A stretch of DNA of 64,000 nt from Halobacteriales archaeon QS_6_71_20 (GCA_003020945.1 PXRU01000017.1:1-64000), one strand, 5' to 3'; counted from the first letter of the stretch, positions 1 to 8,710 are shown. Made by a program: numbers and translations. Notes: generated by a model not told the origin, from the letters alone.

Positions 1-58
1 GTTCCCGGTCCACGGCTCCGCCGGCGTACTCGGCGCGGTGCTTCTGCCCGTCTTCGCG
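1..58. repeat. Inverted copy of bases 460-517 at the window edge
   Basis: Bases 1-58 are the exact reverse complement of bases 460-517, which encode the conserved FPVHGSAG pore segment of the Amt protein. The match stops abruptly after base 58. The junction falls inside the P-II domain at a short microhomology (gcgaagacgg). A hairpin-type inverted duplication beside a sequence end is typical of a chimeric read or amplification artefact, but a real inversion cannot be excluded. Confidence 0.9.
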
Positions 59-1521
59 GGCTGGCTGCCGCGGCCGGAGACGTTCGTCACGGTCAGCGAG
101 GGTGCGCCGATCTCCGCGAGGCCGGTCTTGACGTCCGAGAGCCTGTCCGGACGGACGAACGCCGTCACCATCTTGATCCCCCCGTCGTTGGCCTCGCCGC
201 CGTCCGCGCGGACGATGTCGGTCCCGTCGGCGTGGCCGCCGTCGGTGACGGCCGTGTCCGGACTGCCGAACTCGGGGTAGGTGTCGACGCCGTGCTCCGA
301 GGCGTCGAGCCCCTCGATCTCGTGGCTGCGGTCGACGCGGATCTCGCCGAGCGCCTTGATAACGCCGAACACCACGGCGGTGGCGGCGACCGTCCAGATC
401 GCGATGACGGCGACGCCGATCACCTGTGAGACGAGCGCGCTCACGGTGAAGCCGTCGACCGCGAAGACGGGCAGAAGCACCGCGCCGAGTACGCCGGCGG
501 AGCCGTGGACCGGGAACACCGCACAGACGTCGTCGATCTTCAGCCGCTTCTCGACGAACTCGAAGACGATGGGGAGCTGCGCGCCGGCCAGCAGGCCGAT
601 GACCAGCGCTCCGGGCCAGACGATCGCGTCCGTGTTGGAGGTGACGCCGACAAGCCCCGCCAGCAGCCCGTTGGCGACGTACAGCGTGTCGACCTTGCCG
701 GTCTTGTACAGCGACAGCGCGCCCGCGCCGACGGCGCCGGCGGCCATGCCGAGCGTCGTCGTCAGCGCGACGCGGCCGACGTAGGAGAACGCCCCGAGCG
801 TGAGCTCGCCGTTCTCGACGGCGAACACCGAGGCGGCCGTGCCGACGTTGAAGCCGTACCAGCCGAACGCCAGCACGAGCGTTCCAAGCACCGCGAACGT
901 CAGCGAGTGGCCGGGGATGACGTTCACCGAGCCGTCCTCGTTGTAGCGACCGAGCCGCGGACCGACGACGTACGCCGCGGTCAGGCCGGCGATGCCGCCC
1001 ATGCCGTGGACGATCATCCCGCCCGCGAAGTCGGCGAAGCCGAGCTGGTCGAGGAGGCCGCCGGCCCACGTCAGGCCGGTGACGACCGGGTAGATGACCG
1101 CCGCCAGCAGGACCGTGTAGCTGACGTACGCGCGCAGCTTCATGCGGCCGGCGACCGCGCCGGAGACGATCGTCGCCGCCGTCATCGCGAACACCGCGCC
1201 GAACAGCCAGCCGACCCAGTCGGCGGTGTTCTCGGTGGTGAGCACGCCGAACGACTCCGCGAGGGAGTAGCCGGCGCCGCCGGTGACCCCCCCGACGAGC
1301 GAGGAGACCCCCGCGCCCACGAGGAAGAACATCGTCACGCCGACGCTCCACGTCAGGAGGTTCTTGGTGAGCTGGTTGGCGACGTTCTTCGAGCGCACCT
1401 GCCCGGCCTCCAGCATCGCGAAGCCGGCGTGCATGAAGAAGATCAGGAAGGTGACCACCAGCACCCACAGCAGGTTCACCCCCTCGACGATCACCTCGGG
1501 GTCGACCTGAAGGGGCGTCAC
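1..1521 (-). CDS. Ammonium transporter fused to P-II (GlnK-like) domain, 3' part broken
   Basis: This membrane channel admits ammonium and carries a P-II nitrogen-sensor domain that would gate it. Residues 1 to about 415 are Amt-like: many hydrophobic helices, the VHGMGG segment near residue 171 and FPVHGSAG near 341, which carry the twin pore histidines. A polar linker follows. From residue 449 [13 protein letters not shown] and then TNVSGRGSQ match the start of GlnK. No stop separates the two parts, so they form one frame. In most haloarchaea amt and glnK are neighbouring genes; here they appear fused. The start is GTG at 1521, with GAGGTG a few bases upstream. Past about residue 488 (base 58) the frame leaves the GlnK sequence, because bases 1-58 are an inverted copy of bases 460-517. 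The P-II T-loop and C-terminus are therefore not seen. Confidence 0.9.
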   Translation of the reverse strand, partial: MTPLQVDPEVIVEGVNLLWVLVVTFLIFFMHAGFAMLEAGQVRSKNVANQLTKNLLTWSVGVTMFFLVGAGVSSLVGGVTGGAGYSLAESFGVLTTENTADWVGWLFGAVFAMTAATIVSGAVAGRMKLRAYVSYTVLLAAVIYPVVTGLTWAGGLLDQLGFADFAGGMIVHGMGGIAGLTAAYVVGPRLGRYNEDGSVNVIPGHSLTFAVLGTLVLAFGWYGFNVGTAASVFAVENGELTLGAFSYVGRVALTTTLGMAAGAVGAGALSLYKTGKVDTLYVANGLLAGLVGVTSNTDAIVWPGALVIGLLAGAQLPIVFEFVEKRLKIDDVCAVFPVHGSAGVLGAVLLPVFAVDGFTVSALVSQVIGVAVIAIWTVAATAVVFGVIKALGEIRVDRSHEIEGLDASEHGVDTYPEFGSPDTAVTDGGHADGTDIVRADGGEANDGGIKMVTAFVRPDRLSDVKTGLAEIGAPSLTVTNVSGRGSQPAKTGRSTAPSTPAEPWTGN

Positions 1522-1831
1522 GCGTTCACCTCGATCCCCGGGCGCTCGTTCAGACAATCCGTGTATTCCGTGTCGTTGTGGCACATCCGCACGCGAGAGG
1601 GGCCGATTCGGAAACACATAAACCCTTGAGTTGAAAATCGACGGTTTTCGGGCGGCGATCCACATACGCGTCAGATATTTGGAAAAGTATAGGTCATATA
1701 AGGACGTAAAACCGACGAGCGCTCGGCAAGTGTTGCACGGCTCGTCGACGATCGTAGTGTCACTAAGAGGATATATTAACACGCGATCCCCGCCGAGCGG
1801 GGGCCACGGCTCGCGCGCGCGCCGGACCCGA
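1522..1831. other. Intergenic region upstream of amt and downstream of hemD
   Basis: This 310-base gap holds no convincing gene. It is much richer in A+T than its surroundings between about 1615 and 1790. On the minus strand a TTTATG box near 1616-1622 could serve amt with a leader of roughly 70 bases. Further A+T-rich boxes lie at about 1675-1705 and 1770-1782; their role is unknown (possible regulator sites or hemD termination). Confidence 0.5.
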
Positions 1832-2635
1832 TCAGTCGTCCAGCTCCGCGACGACGGCCTCGGCGAGCGTCTCGAACGACGCCTCGGCGGGAACGGCGTC
1901 GACGTCGACCCCCCGCTCCTCGGCGGTCTCCCGGGTTGGGTGGCCGATGCAGCCGACGACGGCGTCGTTCAGTCCGTCGACCGCCGCCGCGCGGACGCCG
2001 CGTTCGGCGGCGGCGTCGAGGAGGTGGTCGACCGTCAGCGAGGAGGTGAAGCAGGCGCCGTCGAGGTCGCCGCCGGCGGCCGCCTCGGCCGCGTCGCCGC
2101 TCCCCTCGGGCCGGACCAGCTCGTACAGCACCGTCTCGTGGACGGTCGCGCCGGCGTCGCGCAGCCCGTCGAGGAGGACCGCGCTGCCGTGGTCCGAGCG
2201 GGCGACCTCGATCCGGACGCCGTCGACGCCGACGGCGTCGCCTGACCCCGACCGGCCCTCCGCCGTGTTCCGGTCCGCCCCGGCGAACGCGGCGACCAGC
2301 CCCGTCGAGGAGTACTCCTCGGGGACGAGATCGACCGTCCAGCCGGCCGCCTCGGCGGCCGCGGCCGTCGACGGGCCGATGCACGCGACCGAGGGGGTCT
2401 TGCCGTCGCGGTCCGCGGCGCCGGCGGGCGACCAGCCGGCCCCGGTGGCCAGCTCGACCCCCGTCTTGGAGGTGAACACGACCCAGTCGCCGGCCTCGGG
2501 CACCGCGCCGGTGGGCTCGACCGCGAGCATGGGGTCGGGCACCGCCGCCGCGCCCAGGGAGTCGAGGAACTCGACGGCCTCCGTCAGGCGCTCGTCGTCG
2601 GGGCGGAACACCGCCACGCGCGGTCGATCGCTCAT
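1832..2635 (-). CDS. hemD: Uroporphyrinogen-III synthase
   Basis: HemD closes and inverts ring D of hydroxymethylbilane to give uroporphyrinogen III, the branch point to sirohaem, haem and cobamides. The 267-residue product starts [18 protein letters not shown] and has two Rossmann-like halves. [10 protein letters not shown] near residue 53, [10 protein letters not shown] near 83 and [12 protein letters not shown] near 195 fit the weakly conserved HemD fold. Its ATG overlaps the stop of the upstream methyltransferase (ATGA), so the two are co-translated. It is the last gene of hemC-sumT-hemD. Family sequence identity is low, but position and motifs agree. Confidence 0.9.
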   Translation of the reverse strand: MSDRPRVAVFRPDDERLTEAVEFLDSLGAAAVPDPMLAVEPTGAVPEAGDWVVFTSKTGVELATGAGWSPAGAADRDGKTPSVACIGPSTAAAAEAAGWTVDLVPEEYSSTGLVAAFAGADRNTAEGRSGSGDAVGVDGVRIEVARSDHGSAVLLDGLRDAGATVHETVLYELVRPEGSGDAAEAAAGGDLDGACFTSSLTVDHLLDAAAERGVRAAAVDGLNDAVVGCIGHPTRETAEERGVDVDAVPAEASFETLAEAVVAELDD

Positions 2636-3531
2636 TGGCTCCCCCCTTCGGCGTCGCCCTCGACGGTCGGGTCGGCGTCGTCGCGGAGGTCGACGGTCGC
2701 GTCGGCGTCGCCGCGCCCCCGGAGGAACCCGAGCACGCGCTCGCGGGCGGCGGCCACCTCCCCGATGACGGCGATCGCGGGCGGCTCGATCCCCGCCTCG
2801 TCGCGCACGTCGACGGCGGTGTCGAGCGTGCCCGTCGCGACGCGCATCCCGGGCCAGGTGCCGCGCTCGACGAGCGCGACCGGCGTGGCGGGGTCCATCC
2901 CCGCCTCCCGCAGCGCCGCGGTGTAGCCGGGCAGCTTCCCGACGCCCATCAGCACGACGACGGTGCCGCCCGTCGCCGCGAGCGCCTCCCAGTCCACCGC
3001 CGACTCCTCCTTCGTGGGGTCCTCGTGGCCCGTGACGAAGGAGACGGAGGAGGCGTGGTCGCGGTGGGTCACGGGGATCCCCGCCGCCGCCGGCGCGGCG
3101 ATCGGCGAGGTGACGCCGGGCACCACCTCGAACGGGACCCCGTGTGCCGCGAGGTGTTCGGCTTCCTCGCCGCCGCGGCCGAAGACGAACGGGTCGCCGC
3201 CCTTCAGTCGGACGACCGCCTTCCCCGCCTCGGCGAGTTCGACGAGCCGGTCGTTGGTGTACCCCTGGCTGGTGCGCTCGCCGCCGGCGCGCTTGCCCAC
3301 GTCCTCGCGCTTCTCGGCCGGGATCGACTCCAGGATCTCCGGGCCGGGGAGCTTGTCGTGGAGCACCACGTCGGCCTCGGCGAGGCGGCGCCGTGCCTTC
3401 ACCGTGAGCAGCTCCGGGTCGCCCGGGCCGGAGCCGACCAGCGAAACGGTGCCGGGCGCCAGCGGGTCGTCGGCCGCGTCCTCGGGGGTGACGTCGCCGG
3501 CGACGGCGTCGGCGTGAGGGTCGTCGGTCAT
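2632..3531 (-). CDS. cobA: Uroporphyrinogen-III C-methyltransferase (SUMT)
   Basis: SAM-dependent enzyme that methylates uroporphyrinogen III at C2 and C7 to give precorrin-2. Of 299 residues, about 28-270 form the tetrapyrrole methylase domain. The SAM loop VGSGPGDPELLT is near residue 32, RLKGGDPFVFGRGGEE near 108, and PGVTSPIAAPA near 138. The acidic N-terminal extension is typical of halophiles. It begins directly after the hemC stop and overlaps hemD by four bases. There is no fused NAD-dependent dehydrogenase domain, so precorrin-2 oxidation and chelation must be done elsewhere. Confidence 0.95.
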   Translation of the reverse strand: MTDDPHADAVAGDVTPEDAADDPLAPGTVSLVGSGPGDPELLTVKARRRLAEADVVLHDKLPGPEILESIPAEKREDVGKRAGGERTSQGYTNDRLVELAEAGKAVVRLKGGDPFVFGRGGEEAEHLAAHGVPFEVVPGVTSPIAAPAAAGIPVTHRDHASSVSFVTGHEDPTKEESAVDWEALAATGGTVVVLMGVGKLPGYTAALREAGMDPATPVALVERGTWPGMRVATGTLDTAVDVRDEAGIEPPAIAVIGEVAAARERVLGFLRGRGDADATVDLRDDADPTVEGDAEGGSQ

Positions 3532-4917
3532 CTACTCCTCCACGGCCTCCGGGTCGGCGTCGGCCGGGTCGGCCTCCCCGTCCGCGTCGTCGGTCCCGTC
3601 GTCCCCTTCGTCGCTCGGTTCGTCGGCTCCCGGGTCGCCGCGCTCTCGGTTCGGTTCGCTCCCCGGTCGCTCGGCGGAGTCGCCTCCCTCATCCTCGGGG
3701 TCTCGCGGCCGTGCCGCTCGACCGTCCGAGGCGCTTCGCGCCTCGCTGTCCTCCTCGGCGCGCTTGGCGTCGTCGGTGTCGGCCGAGCGCTTCGCGGCCG
3801 CGATCAGCTCCGCGGCGCCCTGCTCGCGCAGCGCGGCGGCGAACTCGGCCGCGGCCTCCCGGTAGGTCCGCAGCGGGAGGTCGCGCGTCGACCGCACCTC
3901 CGTCCCGCCGTCGGCCGACAGCACCCGCACCGTGGTCTTGACGTGCTCGCCCTGCACGAGCGCGTTGATGCCGATGGGGGCGATACAGCCGCCGCCCAGC
4001 TCCGACAGCACCGTCCGCTCGACGCTGACGGCGACCCGGGTGGGCTCGTCGTCCAGCGCGCTCCGGACCGTCTCGACCACCTCGGGGTCGCTCGCGGTGA
4101 CCGCCACCGCGCCCTGGCCTGGGGCGGGGACGTGGTCCGCGCGGTCGAGGCGCTCCACCTCGTACTCGTCGCGGTAGAACAGCTCCGACCGCCGGAGCCC
4201 CGCCTCCGCGAGGACGACGGCGTCGTACTCGTGGTCGAGGTCGTACTCCAGGGCGCCGCGCTGGAACTCGCTGAGGTCGTCGAACCACTCCTCGACGGTG
4301 CGCTCGTCCTCCTTTCGCTGCTGTGTCGCTCGACCGTCCGAGGCGTTCCGTGCCTCGCTGTCCTCCTCTCGAACGTCGGGGTCGCCCTCGTGGTTGGCCT
4401 CCGCCTCGATGCGGCGCTCGTGTTCGGCCTGCAGGTCGGCCGCGATCAGCTTCTGGAGGCGAGTGTCGACGTTGCCGCGGAGCGGCCGGACCTCAAGGTC
4501 CGGGTGCTCGGCGAGCAGCTGCGCCTTCCGGCGCAGCGAGGAGGTACCGACGACCGCCCCGCGCGGCAGGTCCGCGAGGCCGCCGCCCGCGCGGGTGACG
4601 AGCGCGTCGCCGGCGGGGGCGCGCTCGCCCACCGCGGCGACGACGAGCCCCTCGGGCAGATCCGTCGGCATGTCCTTCAGCGAGTGGACCGCGGCGTCCA
4701 CCTCGCCCGACAGCACCTCCTCGTCGAGCGCGCGGACGAACGCGCCCGTGCGGCCGAGCTCGGTGATAAGCGCCTCGTCGAGCTCGTCGCCGCGCGTCTC
4801 CACCTCCACGAGCTCCACGTCGCGGCGGCGCGTCGACAGCGCCTCCCGTACGCCGGCGGCCTGCCGGAGCGCGAGGTCGGAGCCGCGGGTCGCGAGCCGC
4901 AGCGTGCCGGTTGTCAT
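3532..4917 (-). CDS. hemC: Porphobilinogen deaminase, with repeat-derived insertions
   Basis: HemC polymerises four porphobilinogens into hydroxymethylbilane. The 461-residue product is longer than the usual 310-380. The start LRLATRGSDLALRQA, HSLKDMPTDLPEG near 78-90, VGTSSLRRKAQ near 123 and the cofactor-binding cysteine Cys311 in LGGGCIAPIG are all present. There are two oddities. EEDSEARNASDGRA (about residues 184-197) interrupts the middle domain, and a near copy, EEDSEARSASDGRA (388-401), starts a long acidic C-terminal tail. Both are encoded by the same interspersed DNA repeat. The start is the ATG at 4917; an in-frame extension further upstream is repetitive and not conserved. First gene of the operon. 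Confidence 0.93.
   Translation of the reverse strand: MTTGTLRLATRGSDLALRQAAGVREALSTRRRDVELVEVETRGDELDEALITELGRTGAFVRALDEEVLSGEVDAAVHSLKDMPTDLPEGLVVAAVGERAPAGDALVTRAGGGLADLPRGAVVGTSSLRRKAQLLAEHPDLEVRPLRGNVDTRLQKLIAADLQAEHERRIEAEANHEGDPDVREEDSEARNASDGRATQQRKEDERTVEEWFDDLSEFQRGALEYDLDHEYDAVVLAEAGLRRSELFYRDEYEVERLDRADHVPAPGQGAVAVTASDPEVVETVRSALDDEPTRVAVSVERTVLSELGGGCIAPIGINALVQGEHVKTTVRVLSADGGTEVRSTRDLPLRTYREAAAEFAAALREQGAAELIAAAKRSADTDDAKRAEEDSEARSASDGRAARPRDPEDEGGDSAERPGSEPNRERGDPGADEPSDEGDDGTDDADGEADPADADPEAVEE
3630..3680 (-). repeat. Intragenic repeat (GGGGAGCGAA type) in hemC tail
   Basis: Coding-strand CGGGGAGCGAACCGAACC followed by GAGAGCGCGGCGA resembles elements in argG (6611-6645), argX (9464-9500) and hef (19108-19140). 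Here it encodes part of the C-terminal tail (RPGSEPNRERGD). It is the most diverged of the four copies. Confidence 0.5.
3709..3756 (-). repeat. Intragenic palindromic repeat, hemC copy 1
   Basis: On the coding strand it contains the perfect hairpin GAGGCGC-GAA-GCGCCTC and encodes EEDSEARSASDGRA. The copy at 4321-4368 matches 38 of 41 bases in the core. The same GGCGC-GAA-GCGCC hairpin recurs at 5136-5148 and inside argX at 9442-9454. The stretch lies in the unconserved HemC tail. Confidence 0.75.
4321..4368 (-). repeat. Intragenic palindromic repeat, hemC copy 2
   Basis: Second copy of the element at 3709-3756, in the same orientation, encoding EEDSEARNASDGRA within the middle of HemC. The central hairpin is weakened by three substitutions, which suggests an older copy. 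Confidence 0.75.
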
Positions 4918-5073
4918 ACGCCGAACTCCGGCGCGACCGCGGAAAACGGGTTCGCTTCGCCTGCGGAGCCCCCGTGACGGACCGCGCCCCGACGCAACCG
5001 CCGCGGGGGGCGCTGGCGCGCAAGCTTCGCCGAACCGGCTGCGTTTATGTGGCCGGAGGAGATAGCGGTGTAC

Positions 5074-5178
5074 ATGACAGCAGACGCCGTCGCTCACGTC
5101 CGCTCCTCCTCCGAGCGACGCGTCCGAGGCCGCGCGGCGCGAAGCGCCGCCCCCGCGCCGCGACGACCGGGCCGATAG
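5074..5178 (+). CDS. Possible small protein, 34 residues
   Basis: Short frame starting MTADAVAHVRSS and ending in an arginine-rich tail. In its favour are a TTTATG box 30 bases upstream and GGAGG at 5055-5059, about 14 bases before the ATG. Against it are that most of its length is G+C-rich hairpin repeat sequence, that the product is basic (unlike halophile proteins), and that I recognise no homologue. It may be chance. Confidence 0.2.
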   Translation: MTADAVAHVRSSSERRVRGRAARSAAPAPRRPGR

Positions 5179-5272
5179 GCCCGATTCACTCCCTCCCCCT
5201 CGTCCCGACCCGCTCGCGTCCGTCCGGGTAGCCTGCATGCCGCGATTAATTTCCGTGTATATAGAACGTCGA

Positions 5273-5280
5273 ATTTATAT
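5273..5280 (+). promoter_or_regulatory. TATA box of argG
   Basis: ATTTATAT is centred about 27 bases before the argG ATG at 5304. This is the archaeal TATA spacing and predicts an essentially leaderless argG transcript. Confidence 0.75.
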
Positions 5281-5303
5281 GTCTCAACGCTCCAGCGTGA
5301 GGT

Positions 5304-6665
5304 ATGACGAACCGCGTTGCACTCGCGTTCAGCGGCGGACTGGACACGACCGTCTGCGTGCCCCTGCTGGAGGAGGAGTACGGCTACGACGAGGTCGTCG
5401 GCGTCACCGTCGACGTGGGCCAGCCGAAGGCGGAGTTCGACGAGGCCGAGGAGACGGCCGAGGCGCTCGACCTGGAGCACTACGTCGTCGACGCCACGGA
5501 GGAGTTCGCGGAGCTGTGCTTCGACTCCGTGCGCGCGAACGCCACCTACCAGGGCTATCCGCTCGGCACCGCCCTCGCGCGCCCGGTGATCGCGGAGGCG
5601 ATCCTCGGGGTCGCCGAGGAGCACGACTGCGACGCGCTCGCGCACGGCTGCACGGGGAAGGGCAACGACCAGCTCCGCTTCGAGACGGTGTGGCGCGGCT
5701 CCGATAAGGAGGTCATCGCGCCCGTGCGCGAGCTCGGACTCACCCGCGAGTGGGAGATGGAGTACGCCGAGGAGAAGGAACTCCCCGTCGAGGGCGGCAA
5801 CGAGGGCGCGTGGTCGATCGACACGAACCTCTGGTCGCGCTCGGTCGAGGGCGACGACCTGGAGGACCCTACCCACGTCCCGCCCGAGGGGATCTACGAC
5901 TGGACGACCACGCCCGGCGACGCCGAGGGCGAGGCGCTCGTCGAGATCGGCTTCGAGATGGGCTACCCCGTCACGCTGAACGTCGTCGGGGAGGCCTCGG
6001 CCGGCGCTCGGCCGTCGGCCGAGAGCGGCGACCCGGTCGACTCGGTCGCGCTCATCGAGGAGCTGAACGAGCTGGCGGGCCGGTACGGCGTCGGTCGCAC
6101 GGATATGATGGAGGACCGCATGCTCGGGCTGAAGGTGCGCGAGAACTACGAACACCCCGCGGCGACCGTCCTGCTCACGGCCCACGAGGCGCTCGAAGGG
6201 CTCGTGTTCACGAAGCCCGAGCGCGAGTTCAAACGGCAGATCGACGACCAGTGGGCCCAGCAGGGGTACGAGGGTCTCGTCGACTCGCCGCTGGTCGACT
6301 CGCTTGAGGGCTACCTCGACGCCAGCCAGGAGAAGGTAACGGGGACGGTCACCGTCAAGCTCCAGGGCGGGCAGTGCCGCCCGGTCGCGCGCGACTCGGA
6401 GTACGCCGTCTACTCCGAGTCGGCCGCCTCGTTCGACACGGAGACGGTCGACGGGATCGAGCAGGCCGACGCCACGGGCGTCGCGAAGTACCACGGCTTC
6501 CAGGAGCGCCTCGCCGACCGCGTGCTGGAGAAGGTGAAGACGGGCGACGGCGGCGAGACGCTCGCGGCCGACGGGGGATGCGAGGACGAGCGGAGCGAGT
6601 CCTCGACGGGGCCGGGGAGCGAAGCGACCCGCGAACGCGGCGAGGACGGGGAGGCCGACGGGTAG
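5304..6665 (+). CDS. argG: Argininosuccinate synthase
   Basis: Joins citrulline and aspartate using ATP to give argininosuccinate, the seventh step of arginine synthesis. The 453-residue product begins NRVALAFSGGLDTTVCVPLL, the N-type ATP-pyrophosphatase P-loop (SGGLDT). GCTGKGNDQLRFE near 114 and WSIDTNLWSRSVEG near 168 are family signatures. Two parts look extra. ASAGARPSAESGDPV (about residues 230-245) falls in a variable loop. The C-terminal tail after GFQERLADRVLEKVKTG is acidic and partly encoded by an interspersed repeat (GPGSEATRERGE). The stop is directly followed by argH, so the two genes are co-transcribed. Confidence 0.97.
   Translation: MTNRVALAFSGGLDTTVCVPLLEEEYGYDEVVGVTVDVGQPKAEFDEAEETAEALDLEHYVVDATEEFAELCFDSVRANATYQGYPLGTALARPVIAEAILGVAEEHDCDALAHGCTGKGNDQLRFETVWRGSDKEVIAPVRELGLTREWEMEYAEEKELPVEGGNEGAWSIDTNLWSRSVEGDDLEDPTHVPPEGIYDWTTTPGDAEGEALVEIGFEMGYPVTLNVVGEASAGARPSAESGDPVDSVALIEELNELAGRYGVGRTDMMEDRMLGLKVRENYEHPAATVLLTAHEALEGLVFTKPEREFKRQIDDQWAQQGYEGLVDSPLVDSLEGYLDASQEKVTGTVTVKLQGGQCRPVARDSEYAVYSESAASFDTETVDGIEQADATGVAKYHGFQERLADRVLEKVKTGDGGETLAADGGCEDERSESSTGPGSEATRERGEDGEADG
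6585..6645 (+). repeat. Intragenic repeat in the argG tail
   Basis: Contains GACGAGCGGAGCGAG and then CGGGGAGCGAAGCGACCCG plus CGAACGCGGCGAG. The second half matches argX 9464-9500 and hef 19108-19140. It is read as GPGSEATRERGE, one base out of phase with its reading in argX. Confidence 0.65.
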
Positions 6666-8171
6666 ATGGCCGACGACGGGGGCGCCGACGACGCGGCCGA
6701 TGCCGACGCGAACGCCGAGACGGTCGTCCGGCGCGACCGCTTCGCGGGCGGCCCCGCCCGCGGCTTCATGTCGAGCCTCGCGGCCGACCGGCGCATCCTC
6801 GCGGCCGACCTCGCGGTCGACCGCGCGCACACGGTGATGCTCGCGGAACGGGACGTGATAGCCGACGACGAGGCCGCCGAGATACTCGCCGCGCTCGACG
6901 ACGTGGAGGCCGCCGGCCACGACGCGCTTCCGGACGGCGAGGACGTCCACGAGGCGATCGAGTCGGCCGTCGTCGACCGGGTCGGCCCGGTGGGCGGGAA
7001 GATGCACACCGCCCGCTCCCGCAACGACGAGGTCGCCGCCTGCATCCGGCTCCGCTACCGTGCGGACCTGCTGGACGCCGCCGAGGCGACGCTGGCGCTG
7101 CGGGAGGCGCTGCTGGACGCGGCGGCCGACCACGCCGACACGGTGTTGCCGGGGTTCACCCACCGGCAGTACGCCCAGCCGACGACGGTGGGCCACTTCC
7201 TGTCGTCGTACGCGGGCGCCGTCGAGCGCGACACCGCCCGCCTGCTCGCGGCGGTCGACCGGACGAACGTCTCGCCGCTGGGCGGCGCCGCCTTCGCGGG
7301 GACGACGTTCGACATCGACCGCGAGCGGGTCGCCGACCTGCTCGGCTTCGACGGCGTCGTCGAGAACGCGACCGACGCCGCCTCCGCGCGCGACTTCCTC
7401 GTCGAGGGGACCGCCGCGCTCGCGACCCTCACGGCGACGCTGTCGGGGCTCTCGACCGACCTCATCGAGCACGCGAAGGACGGCTACTTCGCCCCCTCGG
7501 ACGACTACGCGTCGACCTCGTCGATCATGCCCCAGAAGGTGAACCCCGACACGCTGGAGCTGGCGCGCGCGGTCGCGGGCGACGTCGCGGGCGACCTCGC
7601 CGGCCTCCTGACGACGCTGAAGGGGCTGCCGCGGGCGTACAACCGCGACCTCCAGCGCGCGACGCCGCACGCCTGGGACGCCGTCGACGACGCGCGCGAG
7701 GCGACCGAGGTCGTCGCCGGCGCGGTCGCGACCGGCGCCTGGGATGCCGAGGCGTGCGCGGCCGACGCGGACGCGGGCCTCTCGACGGCCACCGGCGTCG
7801 CGGACGCGCTGGCGGCCGCCGGGGTCCCCTTCCGAACCGCCCACGAACTGGTCGCCGAGGCGGCCGCGGCCGCGCCCGCGAACGCGGACGCGGAGACGCT
7901 CGCCGCAAATCTTGACGCGGCCGCACAGGAGGTACTTGGGGAGTCCATCCACAAGCATGTGAGCCGCGAGGAGCTCTCGACCGCGCTCGACCCCGCCGGC
8001 AGCGTCGCCGCCCGCGGGTCGCGCGGCGGCCCCGCCCCCGAGGCGGTGGCCGACTCCCTCGCGCGCATGACCGAGACGCACGACGACCACCGCACCGCCG
8101 TCGCCGACCGCCGTGAGGCGCTTTCGGCGGCCGAAGCGGATCTGTCCGACGCGGTCGCCGAGTACGTCTGA
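6666..8171 (+). CDS. argH: Argininosuccinate lyase
   Basis: Splits argininosuccinate into arginine and fumarate. The 501-residue product belongs to the fumarase/aspartase superfamily. GKMHTARSRNDEVA near 116 and HRQYAQPTTVGHF near 164 carry substrate and catalytic residues, and SSIMPQKVNPDTLE near 288 is the superfamily signature loop. An extra stretch, AARGSRGGPAPEAVADSLARM near the C-terminus, is typical of haloarchaeal enzymes. Its ATG follows the argG stop without a gap. Last gene of the argGH unit. Confidence 0.97.
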   Translation: MADDGGADDAADADANAETVVRRDRFAGGPARGFMSSLAADRRILAADLAVDRAHTVMLAERDVIADDEAAEILAALDDVEAAGHDALPDGEDVHEAIESAVVDRVGPVGGKMHTARSRNDEVAACIRLRYRADLLDAAEATLALREALLDAAADHADTVLPGFTHRQYAQPTTVGHFLSSYAGAVERDTARLLAAVDRTNVSPLGGAAFAGTTFDIDRERVADLLGFDGVVENATDAASARDFLVEGTAALATLTATLSGLSTDLIEHAKDGYFAPSDDYASTSSIMPQKVNPDTLELARAVAGDVAGDLAGLLTTLKGLPRAYNRDLQRATPHAWDAVDDAREATEVVAGAVATGAWDAEACAADADAGLSTATGVADALAAAGVPFRTAHELVAEAAAAAPANADAETLAANLDAAAQEVLGESIHKHVSREELSTALDPAGSVAARGSRGGPAPEAVADSLARMTETHDDHRTAVADRREALSAAEADLSDAVAEYV

Positions 8172-8538
8172 GGAGCACACGAGCACATGCCCGGACACAT
8201 ACGAGGACGGACGCGAGGCGCGACGCGTCTCGCACAGGCGCGCGGCGGGGCCGTGAGCCGGTCGCTCGCCCGACCGCGAGCGGCGGCGCCGCTGCGACGA
8301 CCCCGACCGGGGGTCCGACCACGACCCCCGGCGCGTCCGGCCCTGGCCGTCCCGCGCCCGCCGGCGGCGGTGGTCCCGCCGGCCCCCCTCGGGGCCTACA
8401 CCACTCAGATTTCGAACACCGGATTCGAGATCCGCGCCGACCCGTTCGCTCCCGCCGCGTAGCGGCGACTCCGGAATTTCTTTTCAGTTATTGAATCGAC
8501 GGATTAAAGAAGTCCTCCCCGATACTGTCGGGTACACC
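8172..8538. other. Intergenic region between argH and argW
   Basis: This 367-base gap is extremely G+C-rich to about 8395, then A+T-richer. No supported gene is seen; an arginine/proline-rich open frame here looks like composition noise. The last 80 bases should hold the argW promoter. The run ATTTCTTTTCAGTTATTG (8475-8492) and GATTAAAG (about 8502-8509) are candidate elements. Confidence 0.5.
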
Positions 8539-8709
8539 ATGACCGAGTCCGAGTGCGTCGAGTGCGGGGGGACGGTGTCCCTGCACGACGACCTGGAGGT
8601 CGGAGAGATCGTCGACTGTGAGACGTGTGGAGCGGAGCTGGAAGCCGTCGACACCTCCCCGCCGGTCCTCGATCGAGCCCCGGAGCTCGAAGAGGACTGG
8701 GGGGAGTGA
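8539..8709 (+). CDS. argW: Amino-group carrier protein LysW/ArgW
   Basis: Small acidic carrier (56 residues) to whose C-terminal glutamate the biosynthetic glutamate is attached, protecting its amino group through the pathway. A zinc knuckle is formed by CVECGG (residues 6-11) and CETCG (28-32), and the C-terminus EEDWGE is the diagnostic carrier tail. The ATG at 8539 gives the standard length; an upstream in-frame ATG (8491) would add a non-conserved leader. The gene is followed after one base by its ligase. Clustering with argF, argG and argH argues for arginine rather than lysine as the main product. Confidence 0.95.
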   Translation: MTESECVECGGTVSLHDDLEVGEIVDCETCGAELEAVDTSPPVLDRAPELEEDWGE

Positions 8710-8710
8710 G

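Larger units (their letters stand above)
4918..5303. other. Divergent hemC/argG intergenic region
   Basis: This 386-base gap separates divergently transcribed operons. It contains a perfect hairpin GCGGCGC-GAA-GCGCCGC at 5134-5150, related to the repeat inside hemC. A TTTATG box lies at 5043-5048, followed by GGAGG and a 34-codon open frame at 5074-5178. The argG promoter is next to argG. Apart from that doubtful small frame I see no conserved gene. Confidence 0.5.

Noticed and set aside
2635-4977. A 780-codon plus-strand frame opposite the hem genes
   Set aside because: Antisense shadow. HemC, SUMT and HemD motifs lie on the other strand.
5094-8198. A 1034-codon frame antisense to argG-argH
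   Set aside because: Same shadow effect. Basic composition unlike halophile proteins and no conserved domain.
8187-8462. A 91-codon Arg/Pro-rich frame between argH and argW
   Set aside because: Basic, low-complexity product, no promoter or homology signal.
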